From NCBI GenBank assembly GCA_029262855.1, contig JAJCYP010000059.1:1-43044 (forward strand): 43,044 bases of DNA, read 5' to 3'. The stretch's first letter is position 1. The number at the start of each line of letters is the position of its first letter. Both the position numbers and the translations under genes were made by a program. Shown here piece by piece: positions 7,630 through 16,500 of the stretch. The notes beneath the pieces were generated by a model. The model was given only the letters and a program-made list of their open reading frames with translations, was not told where the DNA came from and ran no database searches. Origin of the DNA: Bacteroidota bacterium. Lineage in GTDB: Bacteria; Bacteroidota; Rhodothermia; Rhodothermales; UBA10348.

Positions 7630-8415
7630 TCAGTAGCGCAGACGTTCGCTCACGTTGGAGCCATGAATCGCTTCATGGCATCCGGCAGACCAGCATGTGC
7701 CACGGGGCAGGAAGCTGATATGGTTTCGATCCCCAATCAGGATCTGATCCACGCCAGTCTGTGCCTGTGCATGGCATTGCAGACACAGGTCTGCATTGCG
7801 AGCCTTGAGCATCTTGGGATTAACGGAGCCGTGAGGCGAGTGGCAGGTAGCACACCCTTCCCGCAAGGCTTCGTGCTCGAAGACGAACGGCCCCTTCTGT
7901 GCGCCGTGGCACTGGAAGCAGGTGTCGTTCTGGGTCAACGAACCCAGGCCGGCAGAAACGACATCGCCGCTATGGGGATCGTGACAGTTGGAGCAACTGA
8001 CCTGCCCTTCGATCACCGGATGCCGGTGCTGAAGGGAGAACTCGCTCTCCTTGTCAATATGGCAGTTGAAACACGTCTCAGGTGAGGCGCCTGGGTTGAC
8101 GATGGTCTCGACCGCTCCTCCGGATTCCACGTGGAGGCTTCCGCCACCGTGACAGGACTCGCATCCGATCTCGACGGCGTTTTCGCCTGAACCTTCGATC
8201 CACGCGTGGGTCGCGCTTTCGAAGGAACGGTTCTTCTCTTCGTGACAATCGGCACAGGAGGCCGAGCCTACATACGAGGCGCCGGCGATCTGTGGGGGAG
8301 AGACCAGTGTGCGTTCGACCGTACCGCAGGACATGAGGCCCCAGGTACCGAACATCAACCCAAAAGCCACCACCCAGATCGAACTATTCCCGAAAGACGG
8401 TAATCGAGGCGTCAT
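7630..8415 (-). CDS. Multiheme cytochrome c lipoprotein (up to eight hemes, DmsE/MtrA-like)
   Basis: A 261-residue protein. The ATG at 8415 is preceded by GGAGGT with four-base spacing; the open frame further upstream is not signal-like. The signal ends in a lipobox, L27-M-S-C30, so it is likely a lipoprotein. Heme sites in order are CADCH (54-58), CESCH, CFNCH, CSNCH, CFQCH, CATCH and CLQCH, then CWSAGCH near the C-terminus, a CX4CH spacing. Spacing and motifs (CHDPH, CHSPH, CHGAQ) resemble DmsE/MtrA-type conduits and cytochrome c3-like repeats, though these usually carry ten hemes. First gene of the operon, directly ahead of the barrel gene. Expected to sit inside the barrel or on an outer-membrane face and pass electrons across it. 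The palindrome at 8531-8545 is a candidate control site. Confidence 0.9.
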   Translation of the reverse strand: MTPRLPSFGNSSIWVVAFGLMFGTWGLMSCGTVERTLVSPPQIAGASYVGSASCADCHEEKNRSFESATHAWIEGSGENAVEIGCESCHGGGSLHVESGGAVETIVNPGASPETCFNCHIDKESEFSLQHRHPVIEGQVSCSNCHDPHSGDVVSAGLGSLTQNDTCFQCHGAQKGPFVFEHEALREGCATCHSPHGSVNPKMLKARNADLCLQCHAQAQTGVDQILIGDRNHISFLPRGTCWSAGCHEAIHGSNVSERLRY

Positions 8416-8530
8416 GTGTACCTCCACTGGGTATATGGCACCCGCTTGCCACCGATGAGGTGGACCACTTCCTGCTTGGATGGGGTACGGGCTCGGACCC
8501 CAGGGTAAACGTGGCATTTTGGCTTCCGTG

Positions 8531-8545
8531 TAGGGGAATCCCCTA
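8531..8545. promoter_or_regulatory. Perfect 15-bp palindrome upstream of electron-conduit operon
   Basis: TAGGGGA-A-TCCCCTA is a perfect inverted repeat of 7-base arms around one central base. It is centred about 123 bases upstream of the first ATG of the conduit operon (8415) and in the gap before the serine hydrolase stop at 8695. Size and symmetry fit a homodimeric activator or repressor. No regulator gene sits next to it, so the protein is unknown. I found no second copy by eye. Confidence 0.55.
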
Positions 8546-8600
8546 ACGTCCTGTCGGCGAATAGCGCGTCCCCTTGCAGGCAGGTGAGGGGTAGCACTGA

Positions 8601-8690
8601 GACCCTACCAAGTCATCCAAGGAGCAGGGCGATGCGATCTGGGAGATCGTGATCCGGCACCTGACGGCGTTCGTCGAGGAACTGCGTCGA
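8601..8690 (+). pseudogene. Possible creatininase-family C-terminal remnant
   Basis: One plus-strand frame from 8601 reads DPTKSSKEQGDAIWEIV and then IRHLTAFVEELRR. This resembles the C-terminal helix of creatininase (creatinine amidohydrolase) family proteins, which typically end with a GDP..A..EKG start followed by an amphipathic helix. There is a stop codon (TGA at 8598-8600) directly before it and no start or body of such a gene, so if real it is a relic about 30 codons long, running up to the end of the convergent serine hydrolase gene. Recognition is from memory of the family pattern and could be chance. Confidence 0.35.
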
Positions 8691-8694
8691 CCGG

Positions 8695-10686
8695 CTACTG
8701 CTTCGCGAACCGCACGTCACGGGTCCGCGCGTTGGAGGCGTAGAACGCGAGGATGCGGCCATTGCGGTCACGCTCAAAGTTGATCTCTGAAAACATGCCT
8801 CCAGAGAAGGTGTCCCGCTCGCCGGAATTGAGTTTGAACGCCGCGATCCGGCGCTGCGACATCATCAGGTCTCCGTCGACCAACTCGATTGTGTAGAAGG
8901 TCTCGATTTCCTCCGAGAAAAAGCGGCCCACAAACTCTTCGAGGTCTTCAGATTCTGGCTTCCAGACCCCCCCTCCGTCATCCACTCGCGTGGCTGGTTG
9001 GTCTCCGTTCTGATGCAGAGTCATCCGCATGACCGACCCATCGGCGTCCCGATGGAACGTCATGGAGGCCTCGACCACGGTCAATTTGAATGTGGAATCC
9101 GAGGTTGGGAAGATCTCAAACTGGGGCTGTCCGGTGGCCTGAAGGAAGAACTTGTCTTCCTCACGCGTGAGTGTCAGTATGAACGCTGGGACGGCGTCCA
9201 GAGCAAATCGCCCGGCGTAATCGTCAAAGGTCCCTTGATCAAAATTCTCGGGGTTGAAGGCCTCTTCGTCGACGGGCTCCTTCTCGACTTCCGGCTCCAT
9301 GTCGTCTCCGAAGAAGGCCTCCGCGATCTTCCATGCGATGCCACCATCAAACCCGGCATGATTGCTCTGCGTGGTCAGGCCCGCACCTATTTCAGGGTAG
9401 CGAACCAGTTGGGACCTATGCGCCACATCGGCTCCACCGTGCTGGATACGTCGCAGCCCACGATGTTCGTCCAGGAATAGGCCGAGTCCATAGCCGGTCT
9501 CGTTGCCATCATTCAGGACGAAGCTCGTTTGCATTTCGTCAACGATGGCCAGAGTCCCCACGACCGGGTTGCGGAGGTTTTCTGCCCATTTCTGCAAGTC
9601 GCCCACGGTGGAATAGATACCGCCCGCTCCCATGGCCCCGCCCAGATCGGCAACCTCGAGAAAACGCCCACCGGGGCCGGGGGTGTAGCCGATGGAACGG
9701 TCCGGCACGATGTACTCGCGGCTTTCGCGCACCATGGTTCGAGTCATCCCAAGGGGCCCGAACACGTTTTCCTCCATGAACTCTCCGAAGGACATCCCGG
9801 AGATCTCGGCGACCAGATCGGCCGCCAGCGCGAAGGCCGTGTTGTTGTAGTTGAACTCACCACCCGGCTCATTCTGAAGTGCCGGCTGGCGTTGGACCAT
9901 CGCCGTGATTTCGGAGCGATCGATCCAGTCACTGTGCCCCAGTTGCCGTCCGTCCATAAGGGCAAGATTGAGGAATTCCCGATACCCCGTCGTGTGCGTG
10001 AGCAGATTCCGAACGGTCACTGGGGTGCCGAAGTCTTTCAGATCCGGCAGGTGATCGCGAACGTCGTCATCCAGTGAGAGAGAATCGGCCTCAACCAGGA
10101 GCATCACGGCAAACGCGGTGAACTGCTTTGACGTGGAGCCAATATTGGTCGGGGTATCGACGGTATTCTCGATGCCGTAGGTCAGGTTTGCCGTGCCATA
10201 TGCCTTGCTGAAGAGCGTGCGTCCGTCCCGCCAAACCTGGACGGCGACCCCGGGCGTGCCTTCGCCGCTGTAGGCAGAGACCAACTGATCTACTCGTCTG
10301 CCAGGATCGGTCGCCATCCCTTCGTGCATCACGAGTTCGATGGTGTAGTCACCCTCCTCGTCCTCGAAGGGGGTGACGACGACACGGAATGCGCCAGCAG
10401 TCTCGGTCTCAAACCGAAAGATCTCGTGACCGCGCGCGGGTCCGTCAACTGTCAAGAGGGACGTGCCATCCGGGCCGAAGACCTCCACCACAACGTCCAC
10501 CGTCAGTTGGTTCACGCGGCCGTAGACGAAGCGGCCAACGCGTGTCTCCAGCACGTAGCCATCGGCGTCGCCAGCAAGAAGAGATCCGGACAGGACATGG
10601 CCTATTCGTAGCGGAGTGTCCTGGGCTCGGGCTTTCGGCGCGACACCAAGGGCGAGAACGAGTGCGAGGAGGGAGGAGATTCGCAT
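8695..10686 (-). CDS. Serine beta-lactamase-like hydrolase with N-terminal PPC-type domain
   Basis: A 663-residue secreted protein. The start at 10686 begins the signal peptide MRISSLLALVLALGVAPKARAQ; a longer frame upstream is not signal-like. Residues about 25-125 look like a bacterial pre-peptidase C-terminal (PPC) beta-sandwich (GDADGYVLE..., FRVVVTPFEDEEGDYTIEL). The following domain is a class C beta-lactamase/PBP4*/esterase fold: SxxK in GSTSKQF, YxN in FNYNNTAF and the HGG triad element in IQHGGADV. The last roughly 180 residues form the beta-rich extra domain often found after this fold in Bacteroidota. Likely a periplasmic or exported esterase, D-aminopeptidase or peptidoglycan-modifying enzyme; the motifs do not decide which. 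Divergent from the FtsX-type permease gene. Confidence 0.9.
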   Translation of the reverse strand: MRISSLLALVLALGVAPKARAQDTPLRIGHVLSGSLLAGDADGYVLETRVGRFVYGRVNQLTVDVVVEVFGPDGTSLLTVDGPARGHEIFRFETETAGAFRVVVTPFEDEEGDYTIELVMHEGMATDPGRRVDQLVSAYSGEGTPGVAVQVWRDGRTLFSKAYGTANLTYGIENTVDTPTNIGSTSKQFTAFAVMLLVEADSLSLDDDVRDHLPDLKDFGTPVTVRNLLTHTTGYREFLNLALMDGRQLGHSDWIDRSEITAMVQRQPALQNEPGGEFNYNNTAFALAADLVAEISGMSFGEFMEENVFGPLGMTRTMVRESREYIVPDRSIGYTPGPGGRFLEVADLGGAMGAGGIYSTVGDLQKWAENLRNPVVGTLAIVDEMQTSFVLNDGNETGYGLGLFLDEHRGLRRIQHGGADVAHRSQLVRYPEIGAGLTTQSNHAGFDGGIAWKIAEAFFGDDMEPEVEKEPVDEEAFNPENFDQGTFDDYAGRFALDAVPAFILTLTREEDKFFLQATGQPQFEIFPTSDSTFKLTVVEASMTFHRDADGSVMRMTLHQNGDQPATRVDDGGGVWKPESEDLEEFVGRFFSEEIETFYTIELVDGDLMMSQRRIAAFKLNSGERDTFSGGMFSEINFERDRNGRILAFYASNARTRDVRFAKQ

Positions 10687-10896
10687 GGTGGGGAGGCGGT
10701 TCTGAGTTACACCCACAGTACGGACGACGGACCGCTTGTTGCACGTAATGGTGTTCGACTGCCCGAACCTCCAGAGCCCGCATGACTCCGACGGAGGGCA
10801 CGGGGAGTGTCCGGAAACGAACATCCGCTGTGCGGTTGTCGGGCACGGCCGGCCGGTCTGGCATCCCAAACGGACCCTTCAGGACCAACTGCCCCG

Positions 10897-10914
10897 TTGG
10901 CATGCATCTTGACA
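10897..10914 (+). promoter_or_regulatory. Candidate sigma-54-like promoter for the FtsX-type permease
   Basis: TTGGCATGCATCTTGACA lies 47 bases ahead of the ATG at 10961. It has the sigma-54 spacing GG-N10 and a TTGGCA -24 element, but the -12 dinucleotide is GA instead of the near-invariant GC, so the match is incomplete. The predicted start point would be near 10923. The rest of the 274-base gap between the two divergent starts (10687-10960) shows no gene. Confidence 0.3.
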
Positions 10915-10960
10915 AGGCGTAGATCCCAGCTCGTCTCGTCTCTTCAACGGTTGCTCAGTC

Positions 10961-13384
10961 ATGCTTCGGAACTACCTGCGTATTGCTCTACGTCACCTCG
11001 CAAGGCACCGCGCCTACACCGTGATCAACGTTGGGGGACTTGCAGTGGCTCTGGCGTGCTGCCTGGCCATCTTCCTGTTCGTCCGGGACGAGTGGCGATT
11101 CGACGCGCACGTTCCGGAGGCGGAAAGGGTAGTCCGGGTGGTAGAAGGCTACAGTACGCCTGAAGGGGAGCAGTTCCGAGCGACTACCATGATGCCTTTG
11201 GGGGCCACCCTCAGCGAGAGCCTCCCGGAGGTCGAATCTGCTGTCGGGATGATATCCCGGAACGCCACTGGGCGCTTCACCGTCCAGCATGAAGCCAATC
11301 GACATTACGAAGGAGACCATCTCTTCGCCGGCCCCGCCGTGCCCGGATTCTTCGGGTTGAGTTGGCGTGGTCCGGACGCGTCTGCCGAGCTGGCCCGTCC
11401 CCAAACCGTGGTGTTGACTCCTGAGTCAGCCGAACGCTATTTCGGAGCAGAGAACCCGGTGGGACAGTCGCTCTCAGTGGAGCGCTTCGGAGACTTTGAG
11501 GTGGTGGGTGTGCTTGAGACCCTGCCCTCGAACGGCCACCTGCAGTTCAGTATGCTTTTCTCGATGGCCACGTTGACCTCGAATCCGAACTGGGGTCCGT
11601 ATTTCGATGTCTGGGACTCGGCCGAGATGCTCACGTATCTGCGCCTCTCAGAGGACGCAGATAGGCCTGAGCTGGAGCGATCCATTCCTACGGTTTTGGC
11701 TGGCCTCGCTGATGCGGAGCTGCTGCAGTCGCGGCGCATCATTCTGCAGCCGCTTCGCGAGGTTCACTTCGGTTCGTCGTACATCGCGCAGGAGCGAAAC
11801 GCAGCCGAATCAGACATCGCGTATGTCTGGCTGTTCTCGTCCATCGCGCTTTTCATCCTCATCGTCGCGGCGGTCAACTACATGAATCTGGCGACGGCAC
11901 GGTCCATGAGGCGTGCCCGTGAGATCGGGATTCGCAAGGCGACCGGAGCCAACCGGTCCCAACTGGTGCGGCAATTCCTGGGAGAGTCGGTGCTGATCTC
12001 CACCGCAGGCGCCATCCTCGCCCTTGCTGCCGTGAGCGTCTTGGTAGGGCCCTTCAATGTGCTGACCGGCAAGTCCATTTCGTTCGGCTTGGCCAGCGAT
12101 GTGGGGCCAATCGTCCTGCTATTCCTGGTTGCTGTTGTCGTCGGAGTTGTATCCGGGGCCTATCCGGCTGCGTATCTCTCGGGGTTCAGCCCGATCGAAG
12201 CCCTCCGCGGGGCAGAGGGTGGAACCGGTTCGGCGGCCCTTCGCCAGGTTCTGGTAGGATTCCAGTTCACGGTGACTCTGTTCCTGATAGCCGCGACGCT
12301 GGTGGTCTGGCAGCAGATGCGATTCGTGCAGGGAGCCCGGCTTGCCTCGGCCTCTGACGAACTGCTCGTTGTCGACATTAACGACGGCGGTGTTCGGCGT
12401 GATTTCGCCTCGGTTCGGAACGAGTTTGCGCGGGTGCCCGGCGTGAAGTCTGTTTCGGTCAGCAACAACATTCCTGGTGATTGGAAGCCGCTGCCCCGAG
12501 TCGACGTGGCCGTCCCTGGAGAGGATCGGCCGGTCACAGCCGTATTCCTCGGCGTGGACGAAGCGTTCCAGACCACCTATGACCTGGAGCTAATTGAGGG
12601 GCGGACCTTCTCGGGTGAGTTTGGCTCTGACTCGCTTTCGGTGCTACTGAACCAGACGGCTGCAGTGGCTCTTGGCGTCGGCCTGGGAGATCAGATTTCA
12701 GTCCCCGGCGCAGAGTTGTTCTCGCGATTCTCCGAAACGACGTTCGCGCCGCGCGTTATCGGAATCGTTGCCGACTTCCACGTCGAGTCACTGCACACAT
12801 CGATAGCCCCCGTTCTGATTGGATATCGCAGCAATCCGATCGACGTCATCGACTACTTCACGATCCGTGCTGCGGGTGGCGTCACGCCTGCCATGCTTGC
12901 GCAACTTCAGACGGTGGGCGAGCGGTTCGATCCCGGCCACCCGTTCGAGTACAACTTCCTGGATGATCGCATGCGCGACTTCTATCGCTCGGAGTTCCGC
13001 GCCGGGCGCCTGTTCGGGGTTGCTGCCCTTCTCGCCATCCTGATTGCATGCCTCGGCGTTTTTGGCCTGAGCGCATTTGCCGCCGAGCGGAGGACCAAGG
13101 AGATTGGTGTCCGTAAGGTTCTGGGGGCCTCGGTCACGGGGATTGCGGCGATGCTGAGTCAGGATGTGCTTCGCGTTGTGCTCGTCGCCCTCGTGGTTTC
13201 CGTGCCTTTGGTATTCGTCGTCATGACCCGGTGGCTGGATTCCTTCGCCTACCGTGTCTTTCCCGCTTGGTGGGTGTTCGTCATTGCCGGACTTCTGGCG
13301 ATCGCGCTTGCGGTGGGAACCACGGGGTATCACGCGGTGCGGGCGGCACGTGGCAACCCGATTGACAGCTTGCGATACGAATAG
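10961..13384 (+). CDS. FtsX/MacB-family ABC transporter permease
   Basis: An 807-residue inner-membrane protein with the two-repeat layout of FtsX-type permeases. It begins MLRNYLRIALRHLARHR, typical of this family, with a first membrane segment at about 20-41 and a periplasmic MacB-PCD-like domain (LPEVESAVGM, ESAERYFGAENPVGQSL). Three membrane segments follow at about 285-405 with the conserved RAREIGIRKATGAN loop. The second half repeats the pattern and ends with three segments carrying RRTKEIGVRKVLGAS. Such proteins export or sense peptides, antibiotics or lipoproteins with a separate ATPase; none is adjacent here, so the partner must be encoded elsewhere. It is probably monocistronic. 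Confidence 0.92.
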   Translation: MLRNYLRIALRHLARHRAYTVINVGGLAVALACCLAIFLFVRDEWRFDAHVPEAERVVRVVEGYSTPEGEQFRATTMMPLGATLSESLPEVESAVGMISRNATGRFTVQHEANRHYEGDHLFAGPAVPGFFGLSWRGPDASAELARPQTVVLTPESAERYFGAENPVGQSLSVERFGDFEVVGVLETLPSNGHLQFSMLFSMATLTSNPNWGPYFDVWDSAEMLTYLRLSEDADRPELERSIPTVLAGLADAELLQSRRIILQPLREVHFGSSYIAQERNAAESDIAYVWLFSSIALFILIVAAVNYMNLATARSMRRAREIGIRKATGANRSQLVRQFLGESVLISTAGAILALAAVSVLVGPFNVLTGKSISFGLASDVGPIVLLFLVAVVVGVVSGAYPAAYLSGFSPIEALRGAEGGTGSAALRQVLVGFQFTVTLFLIAATLVVWQQMRFVQGARLASASDELLVVDINDGGVRRDFASVRNEFARVPGVKSVSVSNNIPGDWKPLPRVDVAVPGEDRPVTAVFLGVDEAFQTTYDLELIEGRTFSGEFGSDSLSVLLNQTAAVALGVGLGDQISVPGAELFSRFSETTFAPRVIGIVADFHVESLHTSIAPVLIGYRSNPIDVIDYFTIRAAGGVTPAMLAQLQTVGERFDPGHPFEYNFLDDRMRDFYRSEFRAGRLFGVAALLAILIACLGVFGLSAFAAERRTKEIGVRKVLGASVTGIAAMLSQDVLRVVLVALVVSVPLVFVVMTRWLDSFAYRVFPAWWVFVIAGLLAIALAVGTTGYHAVRAARGNPIDSLRYE

Positions 13385-13447
13385 GGTGTCGAGTCGGCAC
13401 GCGGCCCCGCTCGTCGGCAGGCCAAAGGCGGTCATCCTTGGCGGGGG

Positions 13448-13477
13448 TTGCACGGCCGCGCGCTTCCGTCGTATACA
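13448..13477 (+). promoter_or_regulatory. Candidate sigma-70-type promoter for the tricorn-like protease
   Basis: TTGCAC (13448-13453) and TATACA (13472-13477) are separated by 18 bases and lie 27 bases before the start codon at 13505. Each box matches four of six consensus positions. The 120-base gap after the permease gene has no other feature, and no terminator hairpin with a U-tract was found in it. Confidence 0.4.
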
Positions 13478-13504
13478 ACCGTCATCAAAAACCCGCCGTG
13501 ACCC

Positions 13505-16500
13505 ATGATGTCCCGACTCTCCCTGTTCGCTGTCATCCTGGTTGTGTCGACCGCACCTGCGGTAGCCCAGGGGACTCGTGTCCTGCGAACCCCGACGGTT
13601 TCGTCTTCCCACGTGGCCTTCGTTCATGCCAACGACATCTGGGTTGCTCCCCGGGCCGGGGCCGACGCGTACAGGCTCACCAGTGGTGAGGGCGCCGAGA
13701 CGAACCCCCACTTCTCAGAGGATGGGGCCTGGGTGGCGTTTTCCGCCGAGTACGGAGGCAACACAGACGTCTATGTGGTACCGACGTCGGGAGGCCAGCC
13801 GACAAGGCTGACCTGGCATCCCGGGGCGGATGTGGTCCAGGGATGGGCATCCGATGGACAGATCCTCTTCCAGTCAGGACGGGAAGCTGCACCCACGCGG
13901 CTGTGGAAGTTCTATACGGTGTCTGCCACAGGCGGACTGCCACAGGCGTTGGCGATTCCGCAGGCGTACGCCGGAGAGCTTTCGGCCGATGGGACACTGG
14001 TGGCCTATCAGGAACTCGGTTTTTGGGACCCGGAGTGGAGGAACTATCGTGGGGGTCAGGCGCAGCCCATCTCCGTGGTCGACATGAAGACCTTCCAACG
14101 CACGACGCCGGAATGGGAAGGCGAGAGGCAAGTGGACCCCGCGTGGCTGGACGGAATCGTGTATTTCCTGTCTGAGCGGGACTTCGCCAATAATGTCTGG
14201 TCATTCGACCCCACGACAGGCGAAACCCGCCAGCGGACCTTCCACGCGGACTTCGATGTGAAGAGCCTGGATGCCGGCGCAGGTGTGGTGGTCTACGAAA
14301 AGGGGGGGTACCTGCATGAATTGAATCCTGCGACCGGGTCAACCAGACAACTGGAAATCAACGTGGCGGGCGACCAGAACTGGGCGAGTCCGAGATGGGA
14401 GTCTGTCCTTACCGCCCGCCTTCGGGACGCGCGGCTTTCACCCACGGGAAAACGTGCGTTGTTCGAGTACCGGGGCGACCTCTTCACGGTCCCCGAAGGC
14501 GAGGGTAGTTGGCGCAATATCACACGCTCACCCGGGATTGCCGACCGGCACGCCGTATGGTCGCCAGATGGAAGTCAAATCGCCTGGTTCAACGATGCGG
14601 GGGACTCGTACGGACTCGTCGTGGCCAACCAAGACGGCTCCGATGCTCATCGCATGGAGTTCGACAACGCAACCTTCTACTACCGGCCCGAGTGGTCCCC
14701 GGACGGGACCCGCCTGGCGCTGACGGATACAGACTATCGCGTTCTGATCGTCGATGTGAAGGACGGTTCCGTGACCCACGTGGACACCGACCGATTCGCC
14801 CATCCCGAGCGGTCCATGAATCCGGTATGGTCTCCAGACAGCCGCTGGATTGCCTACTCCCGGCGACTCGATAATCAGCTCCGGGCCATCTTTGTCCACG
14901 ATACCGAATCCGGAGAAACCCGGCAGTACACCGATCATATGGCCGACGCAATCGCGCCGGTCTGGGACGCTTCTGGAGACTACCTCTACTTCCTGGCTTC
15001 GACCGACTACGGCCTGAATACCGGTTGGCTCGACATGAGCTCGTATGACCGACCGGTCACGCGGGCGCTGTATGTGGCTCTGCTTTCCGACGGGGCGGTG
15101 TCACCATTCCTACCGACCAGCGAGGAGGAGGGCGCTGCTGCGGAGGATGAGGATGAGGACGACGAAGAGGGCGACCACGTGAAGGTCGCGATCGAATTTG
15201 AGGGTCGGGCTGCGCGGATCCTGGCGGCTCCCGGACTTCCGCTGCGGGACTACCCGGACCTGGTTATGGGTCCGGAAGGCACCGTCTTCGTTGGGGAGGC
15301 CATTCCGAATCAGAGCGGCCTGACCGTTCACAAGTACACCGTGTCCGAAGCGGAAGCCACTGAATTTGCCACCGAGGTTTCCCAAACAACGGTGTCGCAC
15401 GACCGAAAGAAGATGCTTGTCCGGTCCGGCGGGAGTTGGTCTGTGGTAGGAACCGCTGGCGACTCGGCAAAACTCGCTGACGGGCGACTCGATCTCGGGG
15501 GGCTTCGGATTCGAGTGGAGCCCAAGGCGGAGTGGCGCCAGATGCTGGCAGACGGGTGGCGATTCATGCGTGATTATCTGTACGTGGACAACGTCCACGG
15601 AGCGCCGTGGGACGAGGTCTGGCAGTGGTACTCGCCCTGGCTCAAGGACGTCAATCATCGGTCCGACTTCAACTACCTCCTGGACATGCTTTCGGGCGAA
15701 GTCGCCGTCGGACATTCGTATGTGCGGGGTGGGGACTACCCGGACCTCGAGAACCCGCAAACGGGCTTGCTCGGAGCGGATCTGATCAGGGATCGTCGTG
15801 GCGTCAGGCTGGGCCGGATATACACGGGGGAAGCATGGAACCCCGGACTTTCCGGACCGCTGTCGGCTCCAGGTCTGGATGCGCGAGAAGGGGACTACCT
15901 CGTTGCGATCGATGGTCGCGAGGTAGGGACGGATGGCAATCCGTTTGCGCTTCTTGAGGGCACCCGAGGGCGCGCGATTTCCATTCACGTCAACGCCCGG
16001 CCTGGAATGGATGGTGCCCGCGAACTGCTTGTGGAGCCCACGGGGAGCGAGAGCCAACTCCGTACGTGGGCCTGGGTCGAGGACAATCGAAGGAAAGTGG
16101 ACGAGATGTCCGACGGCCGGCTTGCCTACGTCTGGCTTCCCAATACCGGTCAAGGAGGGTACTCGAACTTCAACCGGATGTACTTTGCCCAACAGGATCG
16201 CCAAGGGGCGGTGATCGATGAGCGCAACAACGGGGGCGGCTCGGCGGCCGACTACTTCGTGGACATCATGGCGCGAGAGTTGACTGGCTACTTCAATTCC
16301 CGTGCGGGTGACCGAAAGCCCTTCACTCAGCCCATGGCAGGCCTCTTCGGGCCCAAGGTGATGATCATCAACGGCCGGGCCGGATCGGGCGGAGACCTCC
16401 TGCCCTACCTGTTCCGGGCCTACGGAATTGGGCCCCTCATCGGGACGCTGACCTGGGGCGGCCTCGTGGGGACCTGGGACACCCCACCGCTGATTGATGG

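Noticed and set aside
7648-7660. CGCTCACGTTGGA also found at 28258-28270, near a hairpin
   Set aside because: One copy is inside the coding end of the multiheme gene (codons for the last residues) and the shared stretch is short; most likely coincidence.
12788-13711. 307-codon minus-strand frame covering the end of the permease and start of the protease genes
   Set aside because: It spans two well-supported genes on the other strand and has no domain; shadow.
15110-16204. 364-codon minus-strand frame opposite the tricorn-like protease
   Set aside because: Antisense to the catalytic part of a protease with all key residues.
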